Source of the DNA: Paraburkholderia ginsengiterrae | Lineage (GTDB): Bacteria; Pseudomonadota; Gammaproteobacteria; Burkholderiales; Burkholderiaceae | Reading direction: 5' to 3' | DNA: 64,000 nucleotides | Assembly: GCF_001645125.1 (NCBI RefSeq) | Contig: NZ_LXKA01000327.1 | Span: forward strand, 62,001-126,000 | In this document: piece by piece, positions 1-9,025 of the stretch | Layout: each line of letters starts with the position of its first letter | Numbering within the stretch: the first letter of the stretch is position 1 | Translations under genes and position numbers: made by a program | The notes under the pieces: generated by a model | What the model was told of the DNA's origin: nothing | Seen by the model: the letters and a program-made list of their open reading frames with translations, nothing else | Database searches by the model: none

Positions 1-733
1 TCACGATGCCGCCTTCGTTGCGCGGCAGCGCGGCGAGGCCGAAGGCCTGCGCGGTCTTTTCCGGCTCGGCGAAGCTGAACATCACGTCGATGGTCGGATC
101 GGTCTTGTCCTTGTATTCGACTTCCGCTTCGGCCAGCGCCGAGCCGCAGTCGAAACACCAGTTCACCGGCTTCAGGCCGCGGAACACGTAGCCTTTTTCC
201 ATGATCTTCGCGAGCGCGCGGATTTCGCCGGCTTCGTTCGTGAAGTTCATGGTCTTGTACGGATTGTCCCAGTCGCCGAGCACGCCCAGGCGCCGGAAGC
301 CGACCTTCTGCTTCTCGATCTGCTCGGTCGCGTAGGCGCGCGCTTTCTGCATGACTTCGGCGGCCGGCAGTGACTTGCCGAACTGCTTCTCGATCTGGAT
401 TTCGATCGGCATGCCGTGGCAGTCCCAGCCCGGCACGTAGACCGCGTCGAAGCCCGCCAGATTGCGCGCCTTGACGATCATGTCCTTGAGGATCTTGTTC
501 ACCGCGTGGCCGAGGTGGATGTCGCCGTTCGCATACGGCGGGCCGTCGTGCAGGATGAACTTCTTGCGGCCCTGGCTGGCGGCGCGGATCTTTTCGTAGA
601 TCTTGCGTTCCTGCCATTCCTTGACCCATTGCGGCTCGCGCTTGGGCAGGTCGCCGCGCATCGGGAACGGCGTGTCGAGCAGGTTGACCGGGTAGCGTGA
701 CTGCGGTTTCGAATCGGCTTTCTTGTTGCTCAT
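1..733 (-). CDS. ileS: isoleucyl-tRNA synthetase, N-terminal part (cut by window edge)
   Basis: Charges tRNA-Ile with isoleucine in the cytoplasm. About 244 N-terminal residues lie in the window and the rest runs off the left edge. The class I signature [11 protein letters not shown] sits at residues 67-76, and the following [10 protein letters not shown] segment is typical of IleS. The start is the ATG at 733, giving [15 protein letters not shown]. ribF lies upstream on the same strand, about 170 bases away. ribF-ileS (then usually lspA) is a standard proteobacterial order. Nothing looks unusual in the visible part. Confidence 0.96.
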   Translation of the reverse strand, partial: MSNKKADSKPQSRYPVNLLDTPFPMRGDLPKREPQWVKEWQERKIYEKIRAASQGRKKFILHDGPPYANGDIHLGHAVNKILKDMIVKARNLAGFDAVYVPGWDCHGMPIEIQIEKQFGKSLPAAEVMQKARAYATEQIEKQKVGFRRLGVLGDWDNPYKTMNFTNEAGEIRALAKIMEKGYVFRGLKPVNWCFDCGSALAEAEVEYKDKTDPTIDVMFSFAEPEKTAQAFGLAALPRNEGGIV

Positions 734-901
734 GATGAGGTCGCGGTGAATTCTTTCTATGCGCAGCGAGGCGCGGAATGCGCACGATGCGCGAGGGCGT
801 TGGGCGCGCCCGGCAGGCATGTCGCGTGAGTCACGGACGCCCTTCGATGCGCGCAGCGAGGGACCCTGCGACGCTCGGCGCGCACGCGGGGTCCACGGCG
901 G

Positions 902-1897
902 CTATCTAATTCGGTCGGTGGCCGAGGTGGCGAAGCCGGTGGAACGGCTGCCCGGCGTGCCGGCGCCGACAGCTGCGAACCACGCGCGCGCATTGGCGAC
1001 GTCGCGCGCAATGGCGGCGGTCAGCGTTTCGAGGTCGACGTACTTTTCCTCGTCGCGCAGCTTCTTCAGGAATTCGACGCGCACAAGTTTGCCATAGGCG
1101 TCGCCATGCCAGTCGAGCAGGTGAACTTCGAGCAGCACGCGCCCGGAATCGTCGACGGTGGGGCGCAGGCCCAGGCTCGCGACGCCCGGCAACGGTTCGT
1201 CCGCCACGCCGTGCACGCGCACGATGAAAATGCCCGCCAGCGCCGGACGCTTGTGGGCGATCGGCAGGTTCAGCGTGGGGAAGCCGAGATCGCGGCCGAG
1301 CTTCATGCCGTGCACGACGTGGCCGCTGATCAGATAGTCTCGGCCCAGCGCGGCGCGCGCCGAGTCGAGGTCTCCCGCCACCAGCGCCGCGCGCACGCCC
1401 GAGCTGGAAATGCGCGCGCCCGACGGATCGGCCACCGTGGCCATCTGCTCGACTTCGAAACCGTGTTGCTGCCCGGCGGCCTGCAGCGACGTGAAGTCGC
1501 CCGCGCGCTTGGCGCCGTAGCGGAAATCGTCGCCGATCATGACCCAGCGCGCGTGCAGCCCGTTGACGATGATCCGCTCGACGAACGTGTCCGGCGACTG
1601 GCTCGCGAACGTGTGATTGAAGTGCTCGACTACCACCCGGTCGACGCCGTTGGTGCGCAGCGCTTCGAGCTTGTCGCGCAGCATCGCGATGCGCGGCGGC
1701 GCGCCCGCTGGGTTGAAGAATTCGCGCGGGTGCGGCTCGAAGGTCATCACGCAGACGGGCAGGCCGCGCGCATCGGCCGCCGCGCGCACATGGGCGAGCA
1801 AAGCCTGATGGCCGCGGTGGACACCGTCGAAGTTGCCGATGGTCAGTGCGCAGGGCGCACGGCTTTCAGCATTGGGAAGACCGCGGAAGACTCTCAC
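902..1897 (-). CDS. ribF: bifunctional riboflavin kinase / FAD synthetase
   Basis: Phosphorylates riboflavin to FMN and adenylates FMN to FAD. At 331 residues it is close to the usual RibF length of about 310-330. The N-terminal FAD-synthetase half has TIGNFDGVHRGHQ near residues 19-31, the nucleotidyltransferase motif. The C-terminal flavokinase half has a GRDLGFPTLNLP segment. The start MRVFRGLP is the usual RibF N-terminus. It lies just upstream of ileS and is divergent from purN, with a 118-base shared promoter region between them. The extreme C-terminus, after residue 310, is low-complexity and poorly conserved. Confidence 0.96.
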   Translation of the reverse strand: MRVFRGLPNAESRAPCALTIGNFDGVHRGHQALLAHVRAAADARGLPVCVMTFEPHPREFFNPAGAPPRIAMLRDKLEALRTNGVDRVVVEHFNHTFASQSPDTFVERIIVNGLHARWVMIGDDFRYGAKRAGDFTSLQAAGQQHGFEVEQMATVADPSGARISSSGVRAALVAGDLDSARAALGRDYLISGHVVHGMKLGRDLGFPTLNLPIAHKRPALAGIFIVRVHGVADEPLPGVASLGLRPTVDDSGRVLLEVHLLDWHGDAYGKLVRVEFLKKLRDEEKYVDLETLTAAIARDVANARAWFAAVGAGTPGSRSTGFATSATDRIR

Positions 1898-2000
1898 GAT
1901 AGCGGGTTCGGGGTAGGGCGGCCAAGGTGCCGCAAAACAAACGATTATAAACGCTCAGCGCAGTAGACGGCGGCGCGTCGCGGTTTTGGGTGTCCCCGAA

Positions 2001-2009
2001 TGATAAAAT
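2001..2009 (+). promoter_or_regulatory. extended -10 promoter element of purN
   Basis: TGATAAAAT matches an extended -10 element (TG-N-TAAAAT, hexamer 2004-2009). It ends six bases before the purN ATG at 2016, so transcription would begin at or next to the start codon. There is no Shine-Dalgarno sequence in between. I see no clear -35 element, as is common for extended -10 promoters. Confidence 0.4.
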
Positions 2010-2015
2010 CCGCGG

Positions 2016-2669
2016 ATGAAAAAACTCGTCATCCTGATTTCCGGACGGGGAAGCAACATGGAAGCCATCGTTCGTGCCTGCTCGGCCGAAGGCTGGCCGG
2101 CGCAGGTCGCCGCCGTGATTGCCAACCGTCCTGACGCCGCGGGCCTTGCGTTCGCGGCGTCGCACGGCATTGCCACCGCGGTGGTCGACCACCGCCAGTT
2201 TCCCGACCGAGACAGCTTCGACGCCGCGCTGGCCCAGCAGATCGACGGCTTCGCGCCCGAGCTGGTGGTGCTCGCCGGGTTCATGCGCGTGCTCACGGCC
2301 GGTTTCGTCGATCATTACGCGGGGCGCATGCTGAACGTGCATCCATCACTGCTGCCGAGCTTTCCGGGGTTGAAAACCCACCAGCAGGCGCTCGACGCCG
2401 GCGTGCGGCTGCATGGCGCGTCCGTGCATTTTGTCACGTCGCAGCTGGATCATGGGCCGATCGTCGTGCAGTCGGCGGTCCCCGTCGAAACCGGCGACAC
2501 GCCCGCCACGCTCGCCGAACGCGTGCTGGCTACCGAACATATTATTTATCCACGCGCGGTGCGCTGGTTCGTCGAAGGGCGTCTGGCTCTCGACGGCCTG
2601 CGTGTCACGCTTACGCCGCCAGAGCCGCAATGGCTCTTTGCCGGTCACACTGCCGGAGAGGGCGCATGA
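2016..2669 (+). CDS. purN: phosphoribosylglycinamide formyltransferase
   Basis: Transfers formyl from 10-formyl-THF to GAR in step 3 of purine synthesis. At 217 residues it has the family length. It opens with KKLVILISGRGSNMEAI, the GAR-binding loop, and carries the catalytic segment MLNVHPSLLPSFPGL (Asn-His-Pro) and the later HFVTSQLDHGPI, whose Asp is the catalytic acid. Its TGA overlaps the next ATG as ATGA, so it is probably co-translated with the downstream rRNA methyltransferase. A likely leaderless promoter lies immediately upstream. Confidence 0.97.
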   Translation: MKKLVILISGRGSNMEAIVRACSAEGWPAQVAAVIANRPDAAGLAFAASHGIATAVVDHRQFPDRDSFDAALAQQIDGFAPELVVLAGFMRVLTAGFVDHYAGRMLNVHPSLLPSFPGLKTHQQALDAGVRLHGASVHFVTSQLDHGPIVVQSAVPVETGDTPATLAERVLATEHIIYPRAVRWFVEGRLALDGLRVTLTPPEPQWLFAGHTAGEGA

Positions 2670-3925
2670 GATTGCATGGTTTCCTGATTGGACAAACCGA
2701 GACGTTGCTGGCTGACGTCCTGAAGCTGAATGGCCCGGCCGATGCCGCCACGAGCCGTTTCTTCCGCGCGCATCCGAAGCTCGGGCACGGCGAACGCGGC
2801 GTGATCGCCGAGGCGGTGTTCGCGGTGCTGCGCCGCCGGATGGAGTTCGCCCATCTGGCCGAAAGCGGCGCCGGCAGCCCGGCGCGCCGTCTGGCCCTGC
2901 TGGGCCTGATGCAGACGGCCGGCCGCACGGCGCTCAAGCCATTCGTGTCCGAGTCGGAGTCGAAGTGGCTCGACCACGTCGCGACGATCGACCCGGAGAG
3001 CCTGCCGCTGCGCATTCGCCTGAATCTGCCCGGGTGGATATCCGAGGCGCTCAGCCAGCGGTTCGACGCCGCCGAGCTGGCGCAACTGGCCGCCGCGCTG
3101 AACTATCCGGCGCCGCTCGATCTGCGCGCGAATCCGATCAAGGCGAGCCGCGACGACGTGTTGAACGCGTTGTCGAAGGCGGGCATCGAGGCCGGTGCGA
3201 CGCCGTTCGCGCCGTTCGGCGTGCGCGTGGTCGGCAAGCCGCCGCTCACCAAGCTGGACGCGTTTCAGCACGGCTGGCTCGAAGTGCAGGACGAAGGCAG
3301 CCAGTTGCTGTGCGCGCTGGTCGCGCCCAAGCGCGGCGAGATGATCGTCGACTTTTGCGCCGGCGCGGGCGGCAAGACGCTGGCGCTGGGCGCGGCGATG
3401 CGCTCCACCGGCCGTCTCTACGCTTTCGACATCTCCGAGCGGCGCCTCGCCAAACTCAAGCCGCGCCTCGCGCGCAGCGGGTTGTCGAACGTGAATCCGG
3501 TGCTGATCGACAGCGAACACGATTCGAAGATCAAGCGCCTCGCGGGCAAGATCGACCGCGTGCTCGTCGACGCGCCGTGCAGCGGCCTGGGCACGCTGCG
3601 CCGCAACCCCGACCTGAAGTGGCGCCAGTCGCCGGAATCGGTCGCCGAACTGACGCCGAAGCAACTGTCGATTCTCACCAGCGCGGCCCGTCTGGTGAAG
3701 AAGGGCGGCCGCCTCGTCTACGCCACCTGCTCGATTCTGGAGGCGGAAAACGAAGCCGTCGTGAAGCAGTTCCTCGCCGATCATCCGGACTTCGCCCTCG
3801 TGCCCGCGCGCGACGTGCTGGCCGAGCAGCGCATCGATCTGGAAATGGGCGATTATCTGTCGCTGTGGCCGCACCGCCACGCAACCGACGGTTTCTTTGC
3901 CGCAGTGCTCGAACGTCAGAGTTAA
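2666..3925 (+). CDS. RsmB/NOP-family rRNA (cytosine-5-) methyltransferase
   Basis: SAM-dependent m5C methyltransferase of the RsmB/Sun family, probably acting on 16S rRNA. It has 419 residues. The N-terminal third resembles the NusB-like RNA-binding region and the C-terminal two thirds is the Rossmann methyltransferase. The SAM loop is VDFCAGAGGKTLALG. The Pro-Cys motif DAPCSGLGTLRRNP has Cys305 and the Thr-Cys motif YATCSIL has Cys355, matching the two-cysteine mechanism of m5C enzymes. I chose the ATG at 2666 because it overlaps the purN stop by four bases. Burkholderiales often carry this copy beside purN as well as a second one with fmt, so I give no symbol. Confidence 0.9.
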   Translation: MRLHGFLIGQTETLLADVLKLNGPADAATSRFFRAHPKLGHGERGVIAEAVFAVLRRRMEFAHLAESGAGSPARRLALLGLMQTAGRTALKPFVSESESKWLDHVATIDPESLPLRIRLNLPGWISEALSQRFDAAELAQLAAALNYPAPLDLRANPIKASRDDVLNALSKAGIEAGATPFAPFGVRVVGKPPLTKLDAFQHGWLEVQDEGSQLLCALVAPKRGEMIVDFCAGAGGKTLALGAAMRSTGRLYAFDISERRLAKLKPRLARSGLSNVNPVLIDSEHDSKIKRLAGKIDRVLVDAPCSGLGTLRRNPDLKWRQSPESVAELTPKQLSILTSAARLVKKGGRLVYATCSILEAENEAVVKQFLADHPDFALVPARDVLAEQRIDLEMGDYLSLWPHRHATDGFFAAVLERQS

Positions 3926-4014
3926 GCGCAACAGGCATTGGCCGGCGCGCGGGTTCTCGGGTTCACTGATTCGATCCCAGGGCCTGACGGTGCGCCGGCG
4001 ATTTCGGCGACATC

Positions 4015-5370
4015 ATGCAAAACCGTCTTTTCCCCCATATGTTCAGCGACCTGCTGCGCGACTTCGGCCAGCCGGTGATGCTGTGGCAGATCGGCGTCCT
4101 GCTCGGGACGCTCGCGCTCGCTTGGCTGCTAGCACGCGTGTTGCGGCGCGCGCTGGATCTGCGCCGCCAGACGCGCTATCAGACGCTGCGTTTCGGCGCG
4201 GAGAGCCTGAATCGCGCGTTCTTCCCGCTGATCGGCGCGTGTCTCGTCTGGCTCGCGCGATCGATCGCGAGCCCGTTCATGCATACGGCGCTGCTCGACC
4301 TGGCCTTGGTGCCGCTGTTCGGCATAGGCCTGATTTACATCGTGTTTTTCTTCGCGAGGCGGGTCTTCAGCCACGACGGCGAGACTCATCCGTGGCTGTT
4401 TCTCGTCGAAAAGTTCGTTTCGCTGATTGTCTGGATCGCCATGGTGCTCACGGTGGTGGGTATCCAGGACGACGTGATCGACTGGATGGCGAGCGTCCAT
4501 TTCCGGATCGCCAACGCGCACATGACGCTGCTCTCGCTCGTCACGGGCCTGATGTGGGTGTGCGTGACGATGATCATCGCGATGTGGCTCGGCTCGGCGT
4601 TCGAAGACCGCCTGATCCGTTCGACCACGCTCGACGCCAATCTGAAGGTGGTGGTGGCGCGGGTCGGCCGGGCGCTGTTCGTGCTGGCGGCGGTGCTGAT
4701 CAGCCTCTCGCTGGTCGGCATCGATATCACGGTGCTGGGTGTGTTCGGCGGCGCGCTGGGCGTTGGGCTCGGTTTCGGCATGCAGAAGATCGCCAGCAAC
4801 TATGTGTCGGGCTTCATCATCCTGATCGACCGGTCGCTGCGGATCGGCGACACGATCAACGTGAGCGGCCTGCAGGGCATGGTCACGCAGATCCGCACGC
4901 GCTATACCGTGGTGCGCGGGCTGGACGGCATTGAGACGCTGATCCCGAACGAAAAGCTGATTACTGACGTGGTGCAGAACCAGTCGTCATACCTGACCCG
5001 CGGCTTTTCGAAGCTGGCCGTGCAGGTCGCGTACACGTCCAACGTCGAACAGGCCATGGCGCTCCTCGCGCAGGCTGCCGAGGGCGTGCCGCGCGTGCTG
5101 CAGGAGCCGGCGCCGACGCCTTATCTGGCGAGTTTCGGCGCGGACGGCATCAATCTCGAACTCGGCTTCTGGATCGAGGACGCGGCGAAGGGCACCTCGG
5201 GCGTGCGTTCGGCCGTCAATCGCAATATCTGGCGTCTGTTTTCGGAGCACGACATCTCGATTCCGTTCGCGCAACGCGAAGTGCGAATTGTCGGCAATGT
5301 GAGCGACGCAATGCCGCAGCCGGTAATAATGACCGCCCCCGCCGCAAACCAGGCGGACAGCGCCCGCTGA
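4015..5370 (+). CDS. MscS-type mechanosensitive ion channel family protein
   Basis: Inner-membrane channel of the small-conductance mechanosensitive family, expected to release solutes on osmotic downshock. It has 451 residues. Several hydrophobic helices precede the pore helix region GGALGVGLGFGMQKIASNYVS, a typical Gly/Ala-rich MscS TM3. This is followed by the beta domain (RSLRIGDTINV) and a C-terminal cytosolic domain. An internal ATG at 4039 (MFSDLL) is an alternative start, and neither start has a strong Shine-Dalgarno. The substrate or gating range cannot be told from sequence. Confidence 0.88.
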   Translation: MQNRLFPHMFSDLLRDFGQPVMLWQIGVLLGTLALAWLLARVLRRALDLRRQTRYQTLRFGAESLNRAFFPLIGACLVWLARSIASPFMHTALLDLALVPLFGIGLIYIVFFFARRVFSHDGETHPWLFLVEKFVSLIVWIAMVLTVVGIQDDVIDWMASVHFRIANAHMTLLSLVTGLMWVCVTMIIAMWLGSAFEDRLIRSTTLDANLKVVVARVGRALFVLAAVLISLSLVGIDITVLGVFGGALGVGLGFGMQKIASNYVSGFIILIDRSLRIGDTINVSGLQGMVTQIRTRYTVVRGLDGIETLIPNEKLITDVVQNQSSYLTRGFSKLAVQVAYTSNVEQAMALLAQAAEGVPRVLQEPAPTPYLASFGADGINLELGFWIEDAAKGTSGVRSAVNRNIWRLFSEHDISIPFAQREVRIVGNVSDAMPQPVIMTAPAANQADSAR

Positions 5371-5463
5371 TGGGCGTTTTGAGCGCGGCCGCCGGTCTTC
5401 AACGAGACTTTCGGCGCGCTCATCCTCTTGATGCCGCACAAAAAATCCCTATTTGTTACAAAC

Positions 5464-5486
5464 ACTTGGAACGGTTCAAGTAGAAT
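5464..5486 (+). promoter_or_regulatory. imperfect palindrome overlapping a -10 box before the desaturase
   Basis: ACTTGGAACGGTTCAAGT (5464-5481) is an 18-base imperfect palindrome with two mismatched pairs. It ends on the first base of a good -10 hexamer, TAGAAT (5481-5486). This placement suits a repressor site. The regulator is unknown. Desaturase genes in other proteobacteria are controlled by TetR-family lipid sensors. Confidence 0.4.
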
Positions 5487-5573
5487 ATCGTCCAACCTCG
5501 CTGTATGCTTTCACTTTCTTGACACACGCGTCCTGCGTTTGTCTTGTGTCTCTCGTTCCACAGGTAAATTGCC

Positions 5574-6770
5574 TTGTTGAATTCTTTGCTTGATTTCCTT
5601 GCCCACGGGCTGCTGCACTTCTCGTGGTGGCAACTCGTGCTGTACACGCTGGCTGTCACGCACGTCACGATCATCGGCGTCACGGTCTATCTGCATCGCT
5701 GCCAGGCGCACCGCGCGCTGGAGCTGCATCCGGTCGTCAGTCATTTTTTCCGCTTCTGGCTGTGGATGACCACCGGCATGCTGACCGGCCAGTGGGCCGC
5801 GATTCACCGTAAGCACCATGCCAAGTGCGAAACGGAAGAAGATCCGCACAGCCCGCAAACGCGCGGCATCTGGAAGGTGCTGCTCGAAGGCGCAGAACTC
5901 TATCGCACGGAAGCGAAAAACGAAGAAACGATGCGCAAGTTCAGTCACGGCACGCCGAACGACTGGATGGAACGCAACGTCTACACCAAGTACCCGATCC
6001 TCGGCGTGAGCCTGATGATGGTGCTGAACGTCGCGCTGTTCGGCGTTGTGGGCCTGACGATCTGGGCCGTCCAGATGGTCTGGATTCCGTTCTGGGCCGC
6101 CGGCGTGGTCAACGGCCTCGCGCATTTCTGGGGCTATCGCAACTTCAATTCGTCGGATGCCAGCACGAACATTTTCCCGTGGGGCATCATCATCGGCGGT
6201 GAGGAACTTCACAATAATCACCACACGTATGCGACGTCGGCCAAGTTGTCGAACAAGTGGTACGAGTTCGATATCGGCTGGATGTACATCCGCATCATGT
6301 CGGCGTTCCGCCTCGCCAAGGTGAAGAAGGTTGCGCCCACGCCGCGTCTGACCACCGGCAAGCTGGTGCTCGATCAAGACACGCTGCAGGCGGTGCTGGC
6401 CAATCGCTACGAAGTGATGGCCCGTTACGGCAAGGCGCTCAAGCGCGCTTACCGTCAGGAACTGGCGCATCTGAAGGAAGTGGGCGCGCGTGAGAAGTAT
6501 CAGGTCATGCGCGGCGCACGTAGCTGGTTCCACAAGGAAGAAGCCGGTCTCGACGAGCCGCAGAAGCGCCAGCTGCCGCAAATCTTCGCGAACAGCCAGA
6601 AGCTCAAGACTTACATCGACATGCGCAACGAACTGGCGGCAATGTGGGAGCGCTCCAATGCGTCGCGCGATCAGTTGCTGATCCAGTTGCAGGACTGGTG
6701 TCATCGCGCGGAGCAGAGCGGCATTAAGGCACTGCAGGAATTCGCGTTGCGACTGCGCCGTTATGCCTGA
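5574..6770 (+). CDS. membrane fatty-acid desaturase (acyl-CoA delta-9 type)
   Basis: Integral-membrane di-iron desaturase that inserts a double bond into acyl chains, adjusting membrane fluidity. It has 398 residues. All three histidine boxes are present: HRCQAH at 41-46, HRKHH at 78-82 and HNNHH at 213-217. Hydrophobic segments separate them. The C-terminal 150 residues form a charged, mostly helical extension beyond the catalytic core, common in proteobacterial DesA-like proteins. The start is TTG at 5574, since no ATG precedes the first histidine box. A terminator follows at 6803. Confidence 0.9.
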   Translation: MLNSLLDFLAHGLLHFSWWQLVLYTLAVTHVTIIGVTVYLHRCQAHRALELHPVVSHFFRFWLWMTTGMLTGQWAAIHRKHHAKCETEEDPHSPQTRGIWKVLLEGAELYRTEAKNEETMRKFSHGTPNDWMERNVYTKYPILGVSLMMVLNVALFGVVGLTIWAVQMVWIPFWAAGVVNGLAHFWGYRNFNSSDASTNIFPWGIIIGGEELHNNHHTYATSAKLSNKWYEFDIGWMYIRIMSAFRLAKVKKVAPTPRLTTGKLVLDQDTLQAVLANRYEVMARYGKALKRAYRQELAHLKEVGAREKYQVMRGARSWFHKEEAGLDEPQKRQLPQIFANSQKLKTYIDMRNELAAMWERSNASRDQLLIQLQDWCHRAEQSGIKALQEFALRLRRYA

Positions 6771-6802
6771 TAGCGAAATCCATTAAAATCTCGTTACGTC
6801 AC

Positions 6803-6833
6803 AAAACCCCGCGTTGGCGGGGTTTTGCTTTTT
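6803..6833 (+). terminator. rho-independent terminator after the desaturase gene
   Basis: AAAACCCCGC and GCGGGGTTTT form a perfect 10-bp stem with a 4-base loop, followed by a T-rich run. It ends the desaturase transcript before the nadAC operon. Confidence 0.85.
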
Positions 6834-6900
6834 GGGCCACGGAAACACCATCAATTCATGATGGACAGTCCGCGGCGGCAGAGCGAGGGCAGAGGAGATC

Positions 6901-8040
6901 ATGGAGCAGCAGGCGATCAGGACCGTCGAATATGACCGGCCGCAGGCACAGGGCACGACCTGTGGAATCGGGCAGGCGTGGGCGAAGGTGCCCGCCATGC
7001 CGTCGGCGGAAGAGAAAGTGGCGCTGAAGGCACGCATCCGCGCGTTGCTCGAGCGCGAGAAGGCCGTGCTCGTCGCGCACTATTACGTCGACGCGGAATT
7101 GCAGGAGCTTGCCGACGAGACCGGCGGCTGCGTGGCCGACTCGCTGGAGATGGCGCGCTTCGGGCGCGATCACGCAGCGCAGACACTGGTCGTTGCCGGT
7201 GTGCGCTTCATGGGCGAGACAGCGAAAATCCTGAGTCCGGACAAGCGCATTCTGATGCCGGATCTCGACGCGACCTGTTCGCTCGATCTTGGCTGCCCGG
7301 TCGATGAATTCTCGGCTTTTTGCGACGCACACCCGGATCGCACCGTGGTCGTGTATGCGAACACGAGCGCGGCGGTGAAGGCGCGCGCGGACTGGATGGT
7401 GACGTCGTCGATCGGACTGGAGATCGTGGCCGACCTGCACGCGCGTGGCGAAAAAATCATCTGGGCGCCGGACCGGCACCTCGGCAGCTATATCCAGAAC
7501 AAGACCGGCGCGGACATGCTGCTGTGGCAGGGCTCATGCCTCGTGCACGACGAGTTCAAGGGCATCGAACTCGATCTGCTGCGTGCCGAATATCCCGGCG
7601 CGAAGGTGCTGGTGCATCCGGAGTCGCCGGCCAACGTCGTGGCGCAAGCGGATGTGGTGGGCTCGACCACGCAATTGATCGACGCCGCGCAAAAGCTCGA
7701 CGCGACGCATTTCATCGTGGCGACCGATCTCGGCATCCTGCACAAGATGCAGCTCGCCGCACCAGGCAAGGTCTTGATTGCCGCGCCAACGGCCGGCAAT
7801 AGTGCGACCTGCAAGAGCTGCGCGCACTGTCCGTGGATGGCGATGAACGGCCTGGCCAATCTGGCCGATGTGCTCGAGCGTGGCCACAATGAGATTTTCG
7901 TCGATCGTGCGATCGGTGAACGGGCGCGTCTGCCGATCGACCAGATGCTGGATTTCGCGGCGCGTCACAAGAAGCGCGTGCAGGCGAGCGGCGATCTCGC
8001 GCGCGATGCGCAACTGTATTCGAACGTGGGAGCAGCGTAA
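6901..8040 (+). CDS. nadA: quinolinate synthase A
   Basis: Condenses iminoaspartate with dihydroxyacetone phosphate to quinolinate in de novo NAD synthesis, using a [4Fe-4S] cluster. It has 379 residues. Cysteines in the expected cluster positions occur in [21 protein letters not shown] and the C-terminal [15 protein letters not shown]. The ATG at 6901 follows an AGAGGAGATC ribosome-binding site. Its TAA shares one base with the ATG of nadC, so the two are translationally coupled. NadB, which supplies iminoaspartate, is encoded convergently just downstream. Confidence 0.97.
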   Translation: MEQQAIRTVEYDRPQAQGTTCGIGQAWAKVPAMPSAEEKVALKARIRALLEREKAVLVAHYYVDAELQELADETGGCVADSLEMARFGRDHAAQTLVVAGVRFMGETAKILSPDKRILMPDLDATCSLDLGCPVDEFSAFCDAHPDRTVVVYANTSAAVKARADWMVTSSIGLEIVADLHARGEKIIWAPDRHLGSYIQNKTGADMLLWQGSCLVHDEFKGIELDLLRAEYPGAKVLVHPESPANVVAQADVVGSTTQLIDAAQKLDATHFIVATDLGILHKMQLAAPGKVLIAAPTAGNSATCKSCAHCPWMAMNGLANLADVLERGHNEIFVDRAIGERARLPIDQMLDFAARHKKRVQASGDLARDAQLYSNVGAA

Positions 8041-8939
8041 TGGGAGCGGTTGAGTGCGGGCAGGCCGAGGCGGTGTCGCCGCTGTTCGATGAAATTCACG
8101 CGCAGTACGGTGTGGCATTCAGCGCCGCCTTGGCGCGCAATGTCGCGGACGCGCTGGCAGAGGATATCGGCACAGGCGACCAGACGGGCCGCCTTGTGCC
8201 CGCCGACGACGTGCGCGAGGCGCGCATTATCGTGCGCGAGGACGCTGTGCTGTGCGGGGTGCCGTGGTTCAACGCGGTCATGCGCGCGGTCGATCCGCGT
8301 ATCGAAGTGACGTGGCGCTACCGTGAGGGCGATCGCATGGCAGCGGATACCCCGGTTTGCGAGCTGCGTGGCCCCGTGCGTGCGTTGCTGACCGCGGAGC
8401 GTAACGCGCTGAATTTCCTGCAACTGCTGTCGGGTGTGGCGAGCGCAACGCGCCGCTATGTCGACGCTGTCGCTCATACGAGCACGCGCATTCTCGATAC
8501 ACGCAAGACTTTGCCGGGTCTGCGGCTCGCGCAAAAGTACGCGGTGCGCGTGGGCGGCGGCGCAAATCAGCGGCTGGCGCTGTATGACGGCATTCTCATC
8601 AAGGAAAACCACATTGCCGCCGCTGGTGGCGTGGGAGCGGCGATGGACGCCGCGCTGGCGCTGAATGCGGGCATATCGATCCAGATAGAAGTCGAGACAC
8701 TCGAGCAACTGGAAGCCGCCTTGGCGCACGGCGCGCAGTCCGTTCTGCTGGACAATTTTTCGTTCGACGCAATGCGTGACGCGGTGCGCATCACAGCAGG
8801 GAGGGCGGTGCTGGAAGTGTCGGGCGGTGTGAACTTCGAAACTGTGCGGACGATTGCGGAGACGGGCGTGGATCGTGTATCGATCGGTGCGTTGACCAAA
8901 GACGTGCGTGCAACGGATTACTCGATGCGAATAGTCTAA
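8040..8939 (+). CDS. nadC: nicotinate-nucleotide pyrophosphorylase (quinolinate phosphoribosyltransferase)
   Basis: Converts quinolinate and PRPP to nicotinate mononucleotide, the third step of de novo NAD synthesis. At 299 residues it has the normal length. Family motifs include DIGTGDQT near the N-terminus, LDTRKTLPGLR in the PRPP-binding region, and the barrel strands ending SGGVNFETV and GVDRVSIGALT. It overlaps nadA by one base and is followed by a strong terminator. Confidence 0.97.
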   Translation: MGAVECGQAEAVSPLFDEIHAQYGVAFSAALARNVADALAEDIGTGDQTGRLVPADDVREARIIVREDAVLCGVPWFNAVMRAVDPRIEVTWRYREGDRMAADTPVCELRGPVRALLTAERNALNFLQLLSGVASATRRYVDAVAHTSTRILDTRKTLPGLRLAQKYAVRVGGGANQRLALYDGILIKENHIAAAGGVGAAMDAALALNAGISIQIEVETLEQLEAALAHGAQSVLLDNFSFDAMRDAVRITAGRAVLEVSGGVNFETVRTIAETGVDRVSIGALTKDVRATDYSMRIV

Positions 8940-8972
8940 GGCGAGCGTTTCTACGCACCCGACGCAGGAAGA

Positions 8973-9013
8973 ACGGGCCATTGCCGGATATCCCGGCAAT
9001 GGCCCGTTTTTTT
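8973..9013 (+). terminator. strong terminator between nadC and nadB
   Basis: ACGGGCCATTGCCGG (8973-8987) pairs perfectly with 8993-9007 over 15 bp with a 5-base loop, followed by seven T on the + strand. It separates the convergent nadC and nadB genes. The minus-strand tail is only weakly T-rich. Confidence 0.88.
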
Positions 9014-9025
9014 AGCGCAAATCAA

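Noticed and set aside
2645-3931. A 428-codon minus-strand frame opposite the RsmB-type gene
   Set aside because: Composition is shadow-like and the + strand carries both methyltransferase cysteine motifs.
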